Assembly (NCBI RefSeq): GCF_001050135.1
Contig: NZ_CP012040.1
Span: 4,419,001-4,483,000 of the forward strand
DNA: 64,000 nt
Origin: Cyclobacterium amurskyense
GTDB taxonomy: Bacteria > Bacteroidota > Bacteroidia > Cytophagales > Cyclobacteriaceae
Reading direction: 5' to 3'
The translations under genes were made by a program, and so were the position numbers. Position 1 is the stretch's first letter. Every line of letters begins with the position of its first letter. Of the stretch, positions 39,761-48,650 are shown in pieces. The notes under the pieces were generated by a model. It saw only the letters and a list, made by a program, of their open reading frames with translations, was not told where the DNA came from and made no database searches.

Positions 39761-42286
39761 TTAGTTCATCATAGCTGGTGATCCGCCTTCACTTTCTTTT
39801 AAATCTTCATTGGTAACCCCTCTTTTCTTTCTTCTTCCTCCATCAACACTCAATTTTCCGATTCTATAGGAGAAGTTTATTTTGAAATTCATAAAGCGCA
39901 TGCCAGTGACACTTTTTTGAGTGATGGTAGATGTTACTAACTCATTTCTCATTTTAAACTCAGGGGTAAAGAAGTTTTCAGCTCCAAATCCTATGCTTCC
40001 ACGCTTTTCGGCAAATTGCTTGTTTAAACTTAAGCTATAGATACCGAATCCTCCTGCTGAACCTTGAAGTTGTACTCTCCTTCCGCGGTAAAAACTAAAG
40101 GCTTGAATTTGCCAGTCTCTAGGTAAGGTGTAATTACCGAATAACCTACCACTTATTACAAACCCTTCATTTTGGGCTCTCAATTGTGGGTCTGATAATC
40201 CATTGTCCAATTGAGAAAAATAACCATCAATTGATCCATTCAAAGAAAACTTGCCTGAAATATTAACATTTGAGAATATACCCAAACCATAGGCCCTTTC
40301 ATTACCAATATTTTCGTAGGTAGTAAAGATAACATCGTCATCCTGAATGGTCCTTACTGGCTGAATAGAACCTGTAGTATTCCTTAGATAAGAGGTGAAG
40401 TTAAGGGAAGTTCCCTTAATAAAGGTACTGTAGGACAATTCATAATTGTCTGTCATTTCAGGATCCAATAATGGGTTTCCTTGAGTGATTTGTTGAGGGT
40501 TTGCAGCTTCTATATTAGGGTTAAGGTAATTCAATGATGGTCTTTGAATCCTTCTATTATAGGCGGCCTTTAACATATTGCCATTGGCCAGCTTTCTTCC
40601 AAAGTTCATGTTTGGTACTACGGTTCCATAAGAAGGAATGTCGGCTGGTAAATCAGAAGAAAGGAATTCTGCATCTATATTGGTGTACTCATATCGAATA
40701 CCGGTTTTTAATGTGTAATGCTCTAAAAAACCAAGGGTGTAGGACAGGTATCCGGCAGTTACATTTTGGTTGTAATTAAACTGATTGGACAAGTCAACAT
40801 CCTCATCTTCCACATAATCACCATCTGCTCCATCTGCTCTAAAATAGGCGAAATCACTAGTAGCTTTTCTAAGTATGTTTTTGGCGCCATATTCAATGAT
40901 CTGCTCATCTTTTGAACCAAGTGGTGTCACATAATCTACCTGAACTGTAAACTCCTCGTTAAGGTTATTGTTGTCATTTTTTATTCTACTAATGATTTGA
41001 TCAAAGGAATCATTGTAAAGGCTATTTACAAAGTCATTGGTACGATTGCTTCGAGAGTAGAGGCCAGAAAAACTAATTTCTTTTCCCTTCTTTTCAAATG
41101 ATTTGGTGTAATTGTAACTGACATCAACATTGTTTGAAAGATTGTCTGTTTTTACATCTCTTAAAAGTTCATTGACCAATATGTCCTCTACATAAGTTTC
41201 AGTATATAGATCGTCTTGCTCCATTCTCATATTCCTAAGTCCGAAACTAACCGATGTGGTCATGAAATTCAATTTGTTGATTTCATAATCCCAGCCAAAG
41301 TTATACCTTCCAAACATCATATTGTTCCTAGTATCAGCTCCCTGCAGAATTCGAGTGGCTGGAGCATCTTCAGAAAGTAGTGTTTGTTCATTTTCGAAGC
41401 TACCTAATATATTGTAACCCATACGGCCAAATCCACCTAAGGAAAAGCCCATTTTTCCTTTTTTCAATGCTACATTTAAACCAAGATTTGATCCTCTCAA
41501 GCCAGCACTGGTATTGATATTCAATGAAGCACCTTGTAATTTGTTCTTTTTGGTGACTATATTAATCACACCACCGGTACCTTCAGCATCATATTTGGCA
41601 GAAGGAGAAGTGATGACTTCTACGGATTTAATTTCTTCGGCAGGAATTTGCTTTAAAGCATCTGCAATATTGTTGGCAACAATGGCAGATTGCTTATTAT
41701 CGATCAAAACAAGGATATTGCTGCTACCTCTCATGGAAACATTACCGTCCAAATCGACAGTCAGCATTGGTACTCTCCTCAATACATCGGAAGCATCACC
41801 ACCAGCGGTGGTTTTGTCATTTTCAGCATTGTAAATCGTTCTATCAACCTTTTCTTCTATTAAACTCCTTTGACCTTGAACGGTTACTTCCTCTAGGGAA
41901 ACAGCTGATTCACTAAGCCCAAGATTGCCTAAAAATAATGATGGTGTATTTGGTCCTACTTCTACATCCTCCCTAACAAAAGAGTCATAGCCAACGAAAC
42001 TAAGTTCTACCTTGTATTTTCCAGCAGCTTTTACATTAAAAAAGAATTCTCCATTATCATCGGCAACGCCTCCAGCTACTGAAGCGTCAGTTCCTGCTTC
42101 TTTTAAAAATGCTGTAGCATAAGGGATAGGTTCTCCGGTGGCTTTGTCAATGACTTTACCAGAGATTTTAAATTCTTTTTTTTCAGTAGCCTTTTGGCCA
42201 AAGCTGTTTACAGATCCTACAGCCAGGAATATTATCGAAATTAATAATAGTTTGGTTAACCTTTTCATTTGTATATTTTTTTCCAA
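39761..42286 (-). CDS. TonB-dependent receptor of the outer-membrane beta-barrel family 2 type with CarboxypepD-regulatory domain
   Basis: 841 residues. Signal peptide (LLISIIFLAVGSVNSFG). Residues 38-125: CarboxypepD_reg-like domain (FKISGKVIDKATGEPIPYATAFLKE). Residues 130-250: plug with SLEEVTVQGQRSLIEEKVDRTIYN, DVLRRVPMLTVDLDGNVSMRGSSNILVLID and VEVITSPSAKYDAEGTGGVINIVTKK. Then a beta-barrel (OMP_b-brl_2 style, GFLEHYTLKTGIRYEYT). Unlike SusC proteins it has no SusD partner; this family is thought to carry peptides, metals or unknown ligands, and sits divergently from LytS/LytTR genes. 275 bp separate it from the kinase. A short Lys/Arg-rich tail after the final strand is unusual. Confidence 0.88.
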   Translation of the reverse strand: MEKNIQMKRLTKLLLISIIFLAVGSVNSFGQKATEKKEFKISGKVIDKATGEPIPYATAFLKEAGTDASVAGGVADDNGEFFFNVKAAGKYKVELSFVGYDSFVREDVEVGPNTPSLFLGNLGLSESAVSLEEVTVQGQRSLIEEKVDRTIYNAENDKTTAGGDASDVLRRVPMLTVDLDGNVSMRGSSNILVLIDNKQSAIVANNIADALKQIPAEEIKSVEVITSPSAKYDAEGTGGVINIVTKKNKLQGASLNINTSAGLRGSNLGLNVALKKGKMGFSLGGFGRMGYNILGSFENEQTLLSEDAPATRILQGADTRNNMMFGRYNFGWDYEINKLNFMTTSVSFGLRNMRMEQDDLYTETYVEDILVNELLRDVKTDNLSNNVDVSYNYTKSFEKKGKEISFSGLYSRSNRTNDFVNSLYNDSFDQIISRIKNDNNNLNEEFTVQVDYVTPLGSKDEQIIEYGAKNILRKATSDFAYFRADGADGDYVEDEDVDLSNQFNYNQNVTAGYLSYTLGFLEHYTLKTGIRYEYTNIDAEFLSSDLPADIPSYGTVVPNMNFGRKLANGNMLKAAYNRRIQRPSLNYLNPNIEAANPQQITQGNPLLDPEMTDNYELSYSTFIKGTSLNFTSYLRNTTGSIQPVRTIQDDDVIFTTYENIGNERAYGLGIFSNVNISGKFSLNGSIDGYFSQLDNGLSDPQLRAQNEGFVISGRLFGNYTLPRDWQIQAFSFYRGRRVQLQGSAGGFGIYSLSLNKQFAEKRGSIGFGAENFFTPEFKMRNELVTSTITQKSVTGMRFMNFKINFSYRIGKLSVDGGRRKKRGVTNEDLKESEGGSPAMMN

Positions 42287-42561
42287 TTAGATAGTAGTCG
42301 TTAAATACCACAACAAAGAAAATTTTTTCTTATCAAATTAAAAAACACAATAGATAGGTAAGGTTGTTCCATCGACAAAAACCGCATATTATCAGACTAA
42401 ATGAATTTCCGCTATTTTATATTTAGTTTATAGATTGATTTACTCTATTAAGCGGTATTCTATCCCAGTTGGTAGATTTAAACTTTTCTTTTAATATCTT
42501 TCTTTTATGTTTATATCGGATTATTGCATTTCGGAGTAACTAAACTCCAAACCTATTCATT

Positions 42562-43635
42562 ATGACACATACAATTAAGCCTAGAAAAATTACGCTTCTT
42601 ATCCACGTTTTGGTCTGGGTATTTATTGCTATTGTAATTTTTGTAGTAAGCCCCCTTTCCTGGAAAGTGGATTTGCCAATAGAATATTGGTTTAAGCAAG
42701 GACTGACACTTTTCTTTCTCATAGTGTGCTTTTACCTGAATATGTATGTTTTGGTGCCAAAATTACTTTTTAAAGGTAAAATATGGGCTTTTGTGGGGGT
42801 AGGTATTTTGATTACCCTACTGTTTTTATTTATAATCATTCAGTTTGAAAACTTTGTCAATTTACCTGAATTGATGCATAATGTTTTTAGGCCTGAAAAA
42901 CCGTATTTGCCCAAACCAAGAAACTTTAGCTACGATTTGTTTACAGTTCTCCTTTTGTTGTTTGGTTTAGGGATAAGTACTAGCGTAGTAGTGGTGGAGA
43001 AATGGCAAATTGATGTGGGGCTAAGGAGGCAAATGGAGCAAGAAAAAGTCACCTCCGAACTGTCTTACTTAAAAGCCCAAATCAATCCTCATTTCTTTTT
43101 TAACACTTTAAACAATATCTACTCGCTCACCAATATTGACGTAGAAAGGGCACAAAAAGCAATACTTAAATTGTCAAGGATGATGCGCTATGTGCTTTAT
43201 GAAACCGATAAAGACACAACGTATCTGAGTAAAGAGCTTGATTTTATTAGGGATTATGTAGATTTAATGCGACTTAGATTGTCGGACAAGGTTAATTTGA
43301 ATTTAGACATTCAGGAAAATACAGAAGACATACCTATTGCGCCAATGCTTTTATTACCTTTTATTGAAAATTGCTTTAAACATGGGGTAAGCGCAAAGTT
43401 GGAAAGTAAAATTGAAATCTTTGTACGCCAAAAAGGGAAAATTCTTGAACTTAAAACAGTAAATTTAAAGTTTCCATCTAACCCTAAAAGCAAGGAAAAT
43501 ATGGGAAGTGGAATAGGTCTTACAAATACCAAAAGGCGATTGGATTTGATTTATGGGAGTAAATGTCAGTTGATTATTGATGAGGACAATCCTGAAAATG
43601 AATACCGAACGCAATTAAAAATAGATTTGGGATGA
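42562..43635 (+). CDS. LytS-type sensor histidine kinase
   Basis: 357 residues. Four transmembrane helices in residues 10-150 with no large periplasmic domain, then a coiled region and the His_kinase (PF06580-type) domain: LKAQINPHFFFNTLNNIYSLT (phosphoacceptor His about residue 176) followed by an ATPase domain with LLLPFIENCFKHGV (N-box) and GSGIGLTNTKRRLDLIYG (G-box). It phosphorylates the LytTR regulator encoded next, whose start overlaps its stop (ATGA). The signal may be membrane-derived. Divergent from the TonB receptor, which could be a target. Confidence 0.93.
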   Translation: MTHTIKPRKITLLIHVLVWVFIAIVIFVVSPLSWKVDLPIEYWFKQGLTLFFLIVCFYLNMYVLVPKLLFKGKIWAFVGVGILITLLFLFIIIQFENFVNLPELMHNVFRPEKPYLPKPRNFSYDLFTVLLLLFGLGISTSVVVVEKWQIDVGLRRQMEQEKVTSELSYLKAQINPHFFFNTLNNIYSLTNIDVERAQKAILKLSRMMRYVLYETDKDTTYLSKELDFIRDYVDLMRLRLSDKVNLNLDIQENTEDIPIAPMLLLPFIENCFKHGVSAKLESKIEIFVRQKGKILELKTVNLKFPSNPKSKENMGSGIGLTNTKRRLDLIYGSKCQLIIDEDNPENEYRTQLKIDLG

Positions 43636-44357
43636 AAATCAAATGTGTTGTAGTAGATGATGAGCCTTTGGCCTTGGAGTTGGTATGCAACTTTGTAAAA
43701 AAAACAGGTTTTTTGATTCTAGAGGAGAAATTTGACAGTGCTTTGGACGCCTTATCCTATATCAATGCCAATCAAGTTGATTTGATGTTCTTAGATATTC
43801 AAATGTCCGACTTGACTGGGATGGAATTGGCCAGGGTGCTTGAAGGAAGAAAAGGGAAACAGTCGCCCAAAATTATATTCACTACTGCCTACAACCAATT
43901 CGCGATTGAAGGGTATAAGGTCGATGCATTGGATTATCTGCTAAAGCCTTTTGGGTATGAAGAGTTCCTAAATGCTAGTCAAAAAGCCTTAAAGTACTTT
44001 GAAAAACAAACCGCTACCAACCATTCAACTGCGGAAGATTATATTTTTCTTAAAGTGGAATACCAACTAGTCAAAGTGATGCTGAAAGACATTGTTTTGG
44101 TAGAGGGCTATAAAGATTATGTTAAAGTCCATTTGGTAGATAAAAATTCGCCAATACTTTCCCTGACAACATTGAAAAACATGGAGGAATTACTTCCTGA
44201 GGGGCAGTTTATGCGGGTTCACAGATCTTTTATCATCTCCCTTGATCAAATTGTAAGTATTAGTAAAAGTACGGTGAATATGGGGATTATGAATATAAGT
44301 GTGAGTGAAGGCTATAAAGAGAATTTTTTGCAGTTCATCAATAAATGGATCAACTGA
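43632..44357 (+). CDS. LytTR-family response regulator
   Basis: 241 residues. Receiver domain: VVVDDEPLALELV (acidic pocket), LMFLDIQMSDLTGMEL (phosphorylated Asp about residue 55), TTAYNQFAIEGYKVDALDYLLKPF (Thr and Lys switch residues). LytTR DNA-binding domain from about residue 135: YIFLKVEYQLVKVMLKDIVLVEGYKDYVKVHL and FMRVHRSFIISLDQIV. It overlaps the kinase gene by four bases. Such regulators bind imperfect direct repeats; I saw none of clear form in the gap before the divergent receptor. A long hairpin terminator follows. Confidence 0.94.
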   Translation: MKIKCVVVDDEPLALELVCNFVKKTGFLILEEKFDSALDALSYINANQVDLMFLDIQMSDLTGMELARVLEGRKGKQSPKIIFTTAYNQFAIEGYKVDALDYLLKPFGYEEFLNASQKALKYFEKQTATNHSTAEDYIFLKVEYQLVKVMLKDIVLVEGYKDYVKVHLVDKNSPILSLTTLKNMEELLPEGQFMRVHRSFIISLDQIVSISKSTVNMGIMNISVSEGYKENFLQFINKWIN

Positions 44358-44359
44358 AA

Positions 44360-44401
44360 ACGGGCTTGTAAATTTTTATTGCTAAAAATTTACAAGCCCG
44401 T
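44360..44401. terminator. Perfect 18-bp hairpin between convergent lytTR and msrAB genes
   Basis: acgggcttgtaaattttt (44360-44377), loop attgct, exact complement to 44401. It starts 3 bp after the regulator stop and ends 28 bp from the msrAB stop, so it can end both transcripts. The internal T and A runs in the stem supply the U-tract for either strand. Confidence 0.8.
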
Positions 44402-44428
44402 AATTATAGTAATATATGGTTTGGCTTT

Positions 44429-45523
44429 CTATTTTATTTTCCATAGGAATTGCCCATAACCAGCAGATTCCATTTCATCTTTCGGTATAAATTTCATTGC
44501 GGCAGAATTCATACAATACCTTAAGCCTGTAGGCTCGGGACCATCGTTGAAAACATGACCAAGGTGGGAATCTCCAAACTTGCTTCTTACCTCTACTCTT
44601 ACCATACCATGGCCTCTATCTGTAGGTTTTTCCAGATATCTTGCGTCTAAAGGTTTAGAAAAACTTGGCCATCCGGAGCCAGATTCATATTTGTCACTTG
44701 AGCTGAATAAAGGAGCTCCAGAAACAATACACACGTATATTCCAGCCTCTTTGTTCCCATTGTAAAGATTATCAAATGAACGTTCCGTCGCATTTTCCAT
44801 AGTTACTTGGTACTGCAATGTGGTTAGTTTTTCTTTAAGTTCCTTTTTAGAAGGCTTTGGGTATTTGCTTGGGTTTGGAACTTCCCAGTGCTCACTTATG
44901 AACCTGTCTCTGCCAGATCCTACCCTATAGGATTTGTATGGGCCTGGTTCTTTCTTATAATAATCCTGATGGTATTCTTCAGCAGGATAGAAGTTGGTAA
45001 ACTTGACTATTGGAGTGACGATAGGTTTATCAAAAACTCCTGAATTGTCAAGTTGTTCTTTAAGTGATTCTGCTACTTTTTTTTGTTTATTGTCATGATA
45101 AAAGATCGCAGATTGATACTGACTTCCTCTATCATAAAAACTCCCTCCCTCATCTGTGGGGTCATATTGTTGCCAGAAAATATCAATAATTTCGCTGTAA
45201 CTTATTACATCAGGATCAAAAGTAACCTGCACTGCTTCTTTATGGCTGGTTTTCCCTGAGGACACCTGCTTGTAGGTAGGGTTTTTCTCTTTACCTCCAG
45301 CATAACCGGAAACTACCGATAGAATGCCGTCAATATGCTCAAAAGGGGATTCTATACACCAAAAACATCCCCCTGCAAAGGTGGCTTTTTCGGTGTTCCC
45401 TTTATAGGAAGCTGTATTTACTGTTTCAGTATCTTCAGACGATTTCTCTGAGCCATTACAGGAAGTAACAGCTACTAAGAGTAGCCCAAATGCTACTAAA
45501 ATTGATTTAAATGGAAAATTCAT
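44429..45523 (-). CDS. msrAB: Fused peptide-methionine sulfoxide reductase MsrA-MsrB, lipoprotein
   Basis: 364 residues in one chain: lipobox VAVTSC (Cys22), an MsrA domain at residues 45-215 with the catalytic ATFAGGCFWCIESPFEH (Cys53) and VSGYAGG, a linker, and an MsrB domain at 235-360 with GAPLFSSSDKYESGSGWPSFSKP, GDSHLGHVFNDGP and the catalytic RYCMNSAAMKF. MsrA reduces S- and MsrB R-methionine sulfoxide. The typical zinc-binding CxxC pairs of MsrB are absent (the sequence has YVCIVSG, one Cys), so this is the zinc-free form. The lipoprotein signal places it in the periplasm, repairing oxidised envelope proteins. The resolving Cys is not evident outside the CFWC motif. Confidence 0.94.
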   Translation of the reverse strand: MNFPFKSILVAFGLLLVAVTSCNGSEKSSEDTETVNTASYKGNTEKATFAGGCFWCIESPFEHIDGILSVVSGYAGGKEKNPTYKQVSSGKTSHKEAVQVTFDPDVISYSEIIDIFWQQYDPTDEGGSFYDRGSQYQSAIFYHDNKQKKVAESLKEQLDNSGVFDKPIVTPIVKFTNFYPAEEYHQDYYKKEPGPYKSYRVGSGRDRFISEHWEVPNPSKYPKPSKKELKEKLTTLQYQVTMENATERSFDNLYNGNKEAGIYVCIVSGAPLFSSSDKYESGSGWPSFSKPLDARYLEKPTDRGHGMVRVEVRSKFGDSHLGHVFNDGPEPTGLRYCMNSAAMKFIPKDEMESAGYGQFLWKIK

Positions 45524-46013
45524 AAATTAATAAGTTTTAATCCGATTTAGAAACGGGGAATGTTCAAGAATTGTTCAAATTTTATATACAATATCGCTTA
45601 CAGGGTTCGAAATCCGTATCTCAAACCATTAAATAGTAGATGTAAAATGTAGCCTTTAGGCGGTATAATTGACTTTTCTTGTAACATTGCTGATTTGGTC
45701 ACCATTCAAGTCTGCTTTCATTGGGGATATTTCTTCCAAATGCCCCAACTGTCGTGCATTTATATACGCTAAACAGTACCTTTTAGGTTTAAGTTACTTG
45801 ATAAAAACTGAGATAGTGGCTGTATAATCCCTGTTACTACCTCTGATGCTTAAAATGGCACTTGTTAAGTATTTAGATAGATATAACTTTTTGATTGACT
45901 TGAAGGTAATGGCATCGTTTTTGAACAATTTTATAGTGATTGACCACTTTGAACCTGTCATTATAGGATAGTCAGAGTGAGAATTAATTATTGAAATTAA
46001 ACCAACAACAATT
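45524..46013. other. Gene-free stretch, 490 bp
   Basis: No credible open frame or hairpin. It must hold the promoters of msrAB (leftward) and of the coiled-coil lipoprotein (rightward), but no clear TAnnTTTG box was seen. The T-arm-like gggttcgaaatcc near 45603 is not part of a tRNA. Confidence 0.5.
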
Positions 46014-46457
46014 ATGAATTTTAATGCAATTTATTTCGGTACAGGAGCAGCATTATTGCTAATGTTTTCTTCATGTAGTGAAAACAAAACTGCTGAGGAT
46101 CAATTGAAAAATGCTAAAAATGAGGTGGCAGAAAGTAGTGCTGAGGCCAAAGAAGAATTGAATGAAACTTTTAAATCCTTTAAAAGCGAGATTGTTCAAG
46201 AGCAAAATGAGTTAAAGGAAGAGCTGAAAAAATTAAAGCAGGAGATAAATGAAGAACAAATCAAACCTGCCAACTCTTCGATTGACAAAATTCTGGCTAA
46301 GGCTGATAAAAGCATAAAAAACCTTGAGGTTAAAGCGAGAGAATTTGAAAAAGCTTCTAATAACAGGAAAGTTCAAATAAAATCTGAATATAGAAGATTA
46401 GAGAAAGAAGCGGAAAAAAGCCTCGAGAAGCTGAAGGATGAACTTAAGGAGTTGTAA
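46014..46457 (+). CDS. Coiled-coil lipoprotein of unknown function
   Basis: 147 residues. Lipobox LLMFSSCSE (Cys about 21) marks a lipoprotein. Nearly everything after residue 28 is heptad-type coiled coil rich in Lys and Glu (KNEVAESSAEAKEELNE, ELKEELKKLKQEINEEQ, EYRRLEKEAEKSLEKLKDELKEL), the pattern of short envelope lipoproteins such as Lpp-like or YtxH-like stress proteins, though not clearly in either family. Monocistronic, with its own terminator. It may act as an envelope spacer; this is inference from form only. No enzymatic motifs. Confidence 0.8.
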   Translation: MNFNAIYFGTGAALLLMFSSCSENKTAEDQLKNAKNEVAESSAEAKEELNETFKSFKSEIVQEQNELKEELKKLKQEINEEQIKPANSSIDKILAKADKSIKNLEVKAREFEKASNNRKVQIKSEYRRLEKEAEKSLEKLKDELKEL

Positions 46458-46483
46458 AAAATAATTGATAGTAAGTTTTTTAG

Positions 46484-46519
46484 GGCCATTTCTATTTATT
46501 GGGAATGGCCATTTTTTTT
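46484..46519 (+). terminator. Intrinsic terminator of the coiled-coil lipoprotein gene
   Basis: ggccatt (46484-46490) and aatggcc (46504-46510) with 13-nt loop, then a run of eight T (46512-46519). Confidence 0.75.
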
Positions 46520-46871
46520 GTAATACCGAAGTGTTGTCCTATTAATAGCAATATTAAACTGAATAAGTAATTAAATGCCTACGGAAACCACCAATTAGCA
46601 CTAAACCTTGCTTACCTACTTTAGATTTTCATCATATAGTTTTATTCTTAGCCCTATCAGCTACACTAGATTAAAGAGGATCGATCCAAATATGAATCAT
46701 AATAATTAAGCTGATTATTTTTATTTCTAATGATAGCCATTTTGCTGGAAACATAGTTTATTTAAGGGAGGGCTACTTTATAGAATTAAATTAAATAATT
46801 TGGTTTATCTTTAAATCTATATCTATTCTAAAAATAATAGCTCAAATCCTGGCCTAAGTAATAATATCTCT
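46520..46871. other. Gene-free stretch, 352 bp before the sialidase
   Basis: AT-rich with no credible gene. It presumably holds the sialidase promoter; no confident -33/-7 pair was seen, and no operator-like inverted repeat. Confidence 0.45.
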
Positions 46872-48422
46872 ATGAAAAAAATTGAAATTTTTAACCTAAA
46901 CCTTCTATTAGGAATCTCTCTGATAATCAGTTTTTATGCCTGTGGTGAAAAACAAGATTTTCCAATCAATGAAAAAATAATTTTTCAACAGGTATATGTT
47001 CCCGTAATTCAAGGCAAGACGACTACAATAGCCAAACTTGAAATTAAAACAGAACAGCAAGAAATGCTCAATGGCCTTGAAATAGAGTTACAAGGCGATA
47101 TTGATTTTACGAGTTTATCAATAAATTTGCTGTTAGAGGATGGTACAAAAGAATCGCTTCAAGGAACATTTAATAAAGAAGAGAAATCTTGGAGCTTGAC
47201 GGAGGAAAAAAGCCTGCCTACTGGAAAATTGGCCATGAATATTAATGTTGATCTAGCAGAAAATGCAGATCTAAAAGGTAGATTCAGTTTACAAGTTCCA
47301 ATGATAGAAATCTCTGGTGAAAAAGTACAGCCTAGTGGTCAGAAAGAGAATTTAGCCTACAGAATAGGGAAATCGCTTCGTACTGAAGGTGATGATGGAG
47401 TGGCAGCCTTTCGAATTCCTGGACTTGCCACGAGTACAAAAGGTACCTTGCTGGCTGTTTATGATGTTAGACACGATGATTCCTCTGATTTGCAAGGAAA
47501 TATAGATGTGGGCTTGAGTAGGAGTGAAGATGGAGGAAATACATGGAATCCTATGCAAATTATAATGGATATGGGTGAATGGGGAAATTTGCCTGAGGAC
47601 CAAAATGGAATTGGAGATCCTTCTATTTTGGTAGATCCAGTCAATGGAGACATTTATGTGGTTGCGCTTTGGCTACATGGTAAGCCCGGAACGGCAGCTT
47701 GGAGAAGTTCAGAACCCGGATTGACACCAGATAAAACGGGTCAATTGATGATTGTGAAATCTGAGGACGATGGTAAGACCTGGACAGCCCCGTCCAATAT
47801 TACCCAACCTATGAAGGATGCCTCATGGCAATTGTTCTTTAATGGGCCGGGAAAAGGAATAGCCATGAAAGATGGAACATTGGTCTTTGCTGCTCAATAC
47901 AAAGACCATGATCAAATTCCGCACAGTACCATTATTTACAGTAAAGACCATGGTGTGTCATGGCAAGTGGGAACAGGAGCAAGGTCAAAAACTACTGAAG
48001 CCCAGGTCGTAGAGTTAAGTGATGGGCAATTAATGCTAAATATGAGAGATGATCGAGGTGGTTCTAGGGCGGTTTATACTACAGTGGATATGGGCAATTC
48101 CTGGAATGAACATTCATCTAACCGTGGCGCTTTAGTTGAACCAATTTGCATGGCTAGCTTAATCAGGTTCAATTCTGAATACCTGTTATTTTCTAACCCC
48201 GCATCGACTGAAGGTCGGTATAATATTACTGTGAAAGCAAGTGATGATGAGGGAATAACCTGGCCTGAGAAGTACCAAGTATTGCTAGATGACCAAAAAG
48301 GTTGGGGCTACAGTTGTATGACAAAAATAAATGAAGGTGAAATTGGGATATTATACGAAAGTAGTCAAGCTCATATGACTTTTCAAATTTTACCAATTAA
48401 TGAAATAATTTCATCTGAATAG
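46872..48422 (+). CDS. Exo-alpha-sialidase (GH33) lipoprotein
   Basis: 516 residues. Lipobox SFYAC (Cys24). Residues 40-150 form a beta-rich N-terminal domain (BNR_assoc_N/lectin-like) as in Bacteroides sialidases. Catalytic propeller: AAFRIPGLA (FRIP at 180-183, Arg of the triad), DVRHDDSSDLQ (catalytic Asp), several Asp boxes (SEDGGNTW 218-225, SEDDGKTW, SKDHGVSW, TVDMGNSW, SDDEGITW), GPGKGIAMKDG and, near the end, GWGYSCMTKINEGEIGILYE with the nucleophilic Tyr-Glu. It cleaves terminal sialic acids or KDN outside the cell. It stands alone with no aldolase or transporter. It is 30 kb from a nonulosonate-making locus. Confidence 0.92.
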   Translation: MKKIEIFNLNLLLGISLIISFYACGEKQDFPINEKIIFQQVYVPVIQGKTTTIAKLEIKTEQQEMLNGLEIELQGDIDFTSLSINLLLEDGTKESLQGTFNKEEKSWSLTEEKSLPTGKLAMNINVDLAENADLKGRFSLQVPMIEISGEKVQPSGQKENLAYRIGKSLRTEGDDGVAAFRIPGLATSTKGTLLAVYDVRHDDSSDLQGNIDVGLSRSEDGGNTWNPMQIIMDMGEWGNLPEDQNGIGDPSILVDPVNGDIYVVALWLHGKPGTAAWRSSEPGLTPDKTGQLMIVKSEDDGKTWTAPSNITQPMKDASWQLFFNGPGKGIAMKDGTLVFAAQYKDHDQIPHSTIIYSKDHGVSWQVGTGARSKTTEAQVVELSDGQLMLNMRDDRGGSRAVYTTVDMGNSWNEHSSNRGALVEPICMASLIRFNSEYLLFSNPASTEGRYNITVKASDDEGITWPEKYQVLLDDQKGWGYSCMTKINEGEIGILYESSQAHMTFQILPINEIISSE

Positions 48423-48582
48423 AAAAAAAGTATAACTTTATATATATTATATTATCTATATTTTAGTTTTGTTTTATTGTGTTTAACAACAAGTTTTAAT
48501 TTTTAAAGTGTAATTTTTAAAGAATAAATTATTTGAATTATATAAAAACATAAAAATCCGTTTTTTTGTTTTTATAAATAGT

Positions 48583-48590
48583 TATATTTG
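48583..48590 (+). promoter_or_regulatory. Candidate -7 box of the PAS histidine kinase gene
   Basis: TATATTTG is an exact TAnnTTTG match, 60 bp before the TTG start. A TTG lies only 14 bp upstream, which is short for the -33 box, so the call is tentative. Confidence 0.35.
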
Positions 48591-48650
48591 GTTAATAAGC
48601 CTAACCAATTGTGTTGAAAATAGCTCTTGAAGAAATTTATTTAAAACATA

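Noticed and set aside
45600..45620. T-arm-like gggttcgaaatcc suggesting a tRNA
   Set aside because: The stem bases do not pair beyond 3 positions, and no acceptor, D or anticodon stem fits around it.
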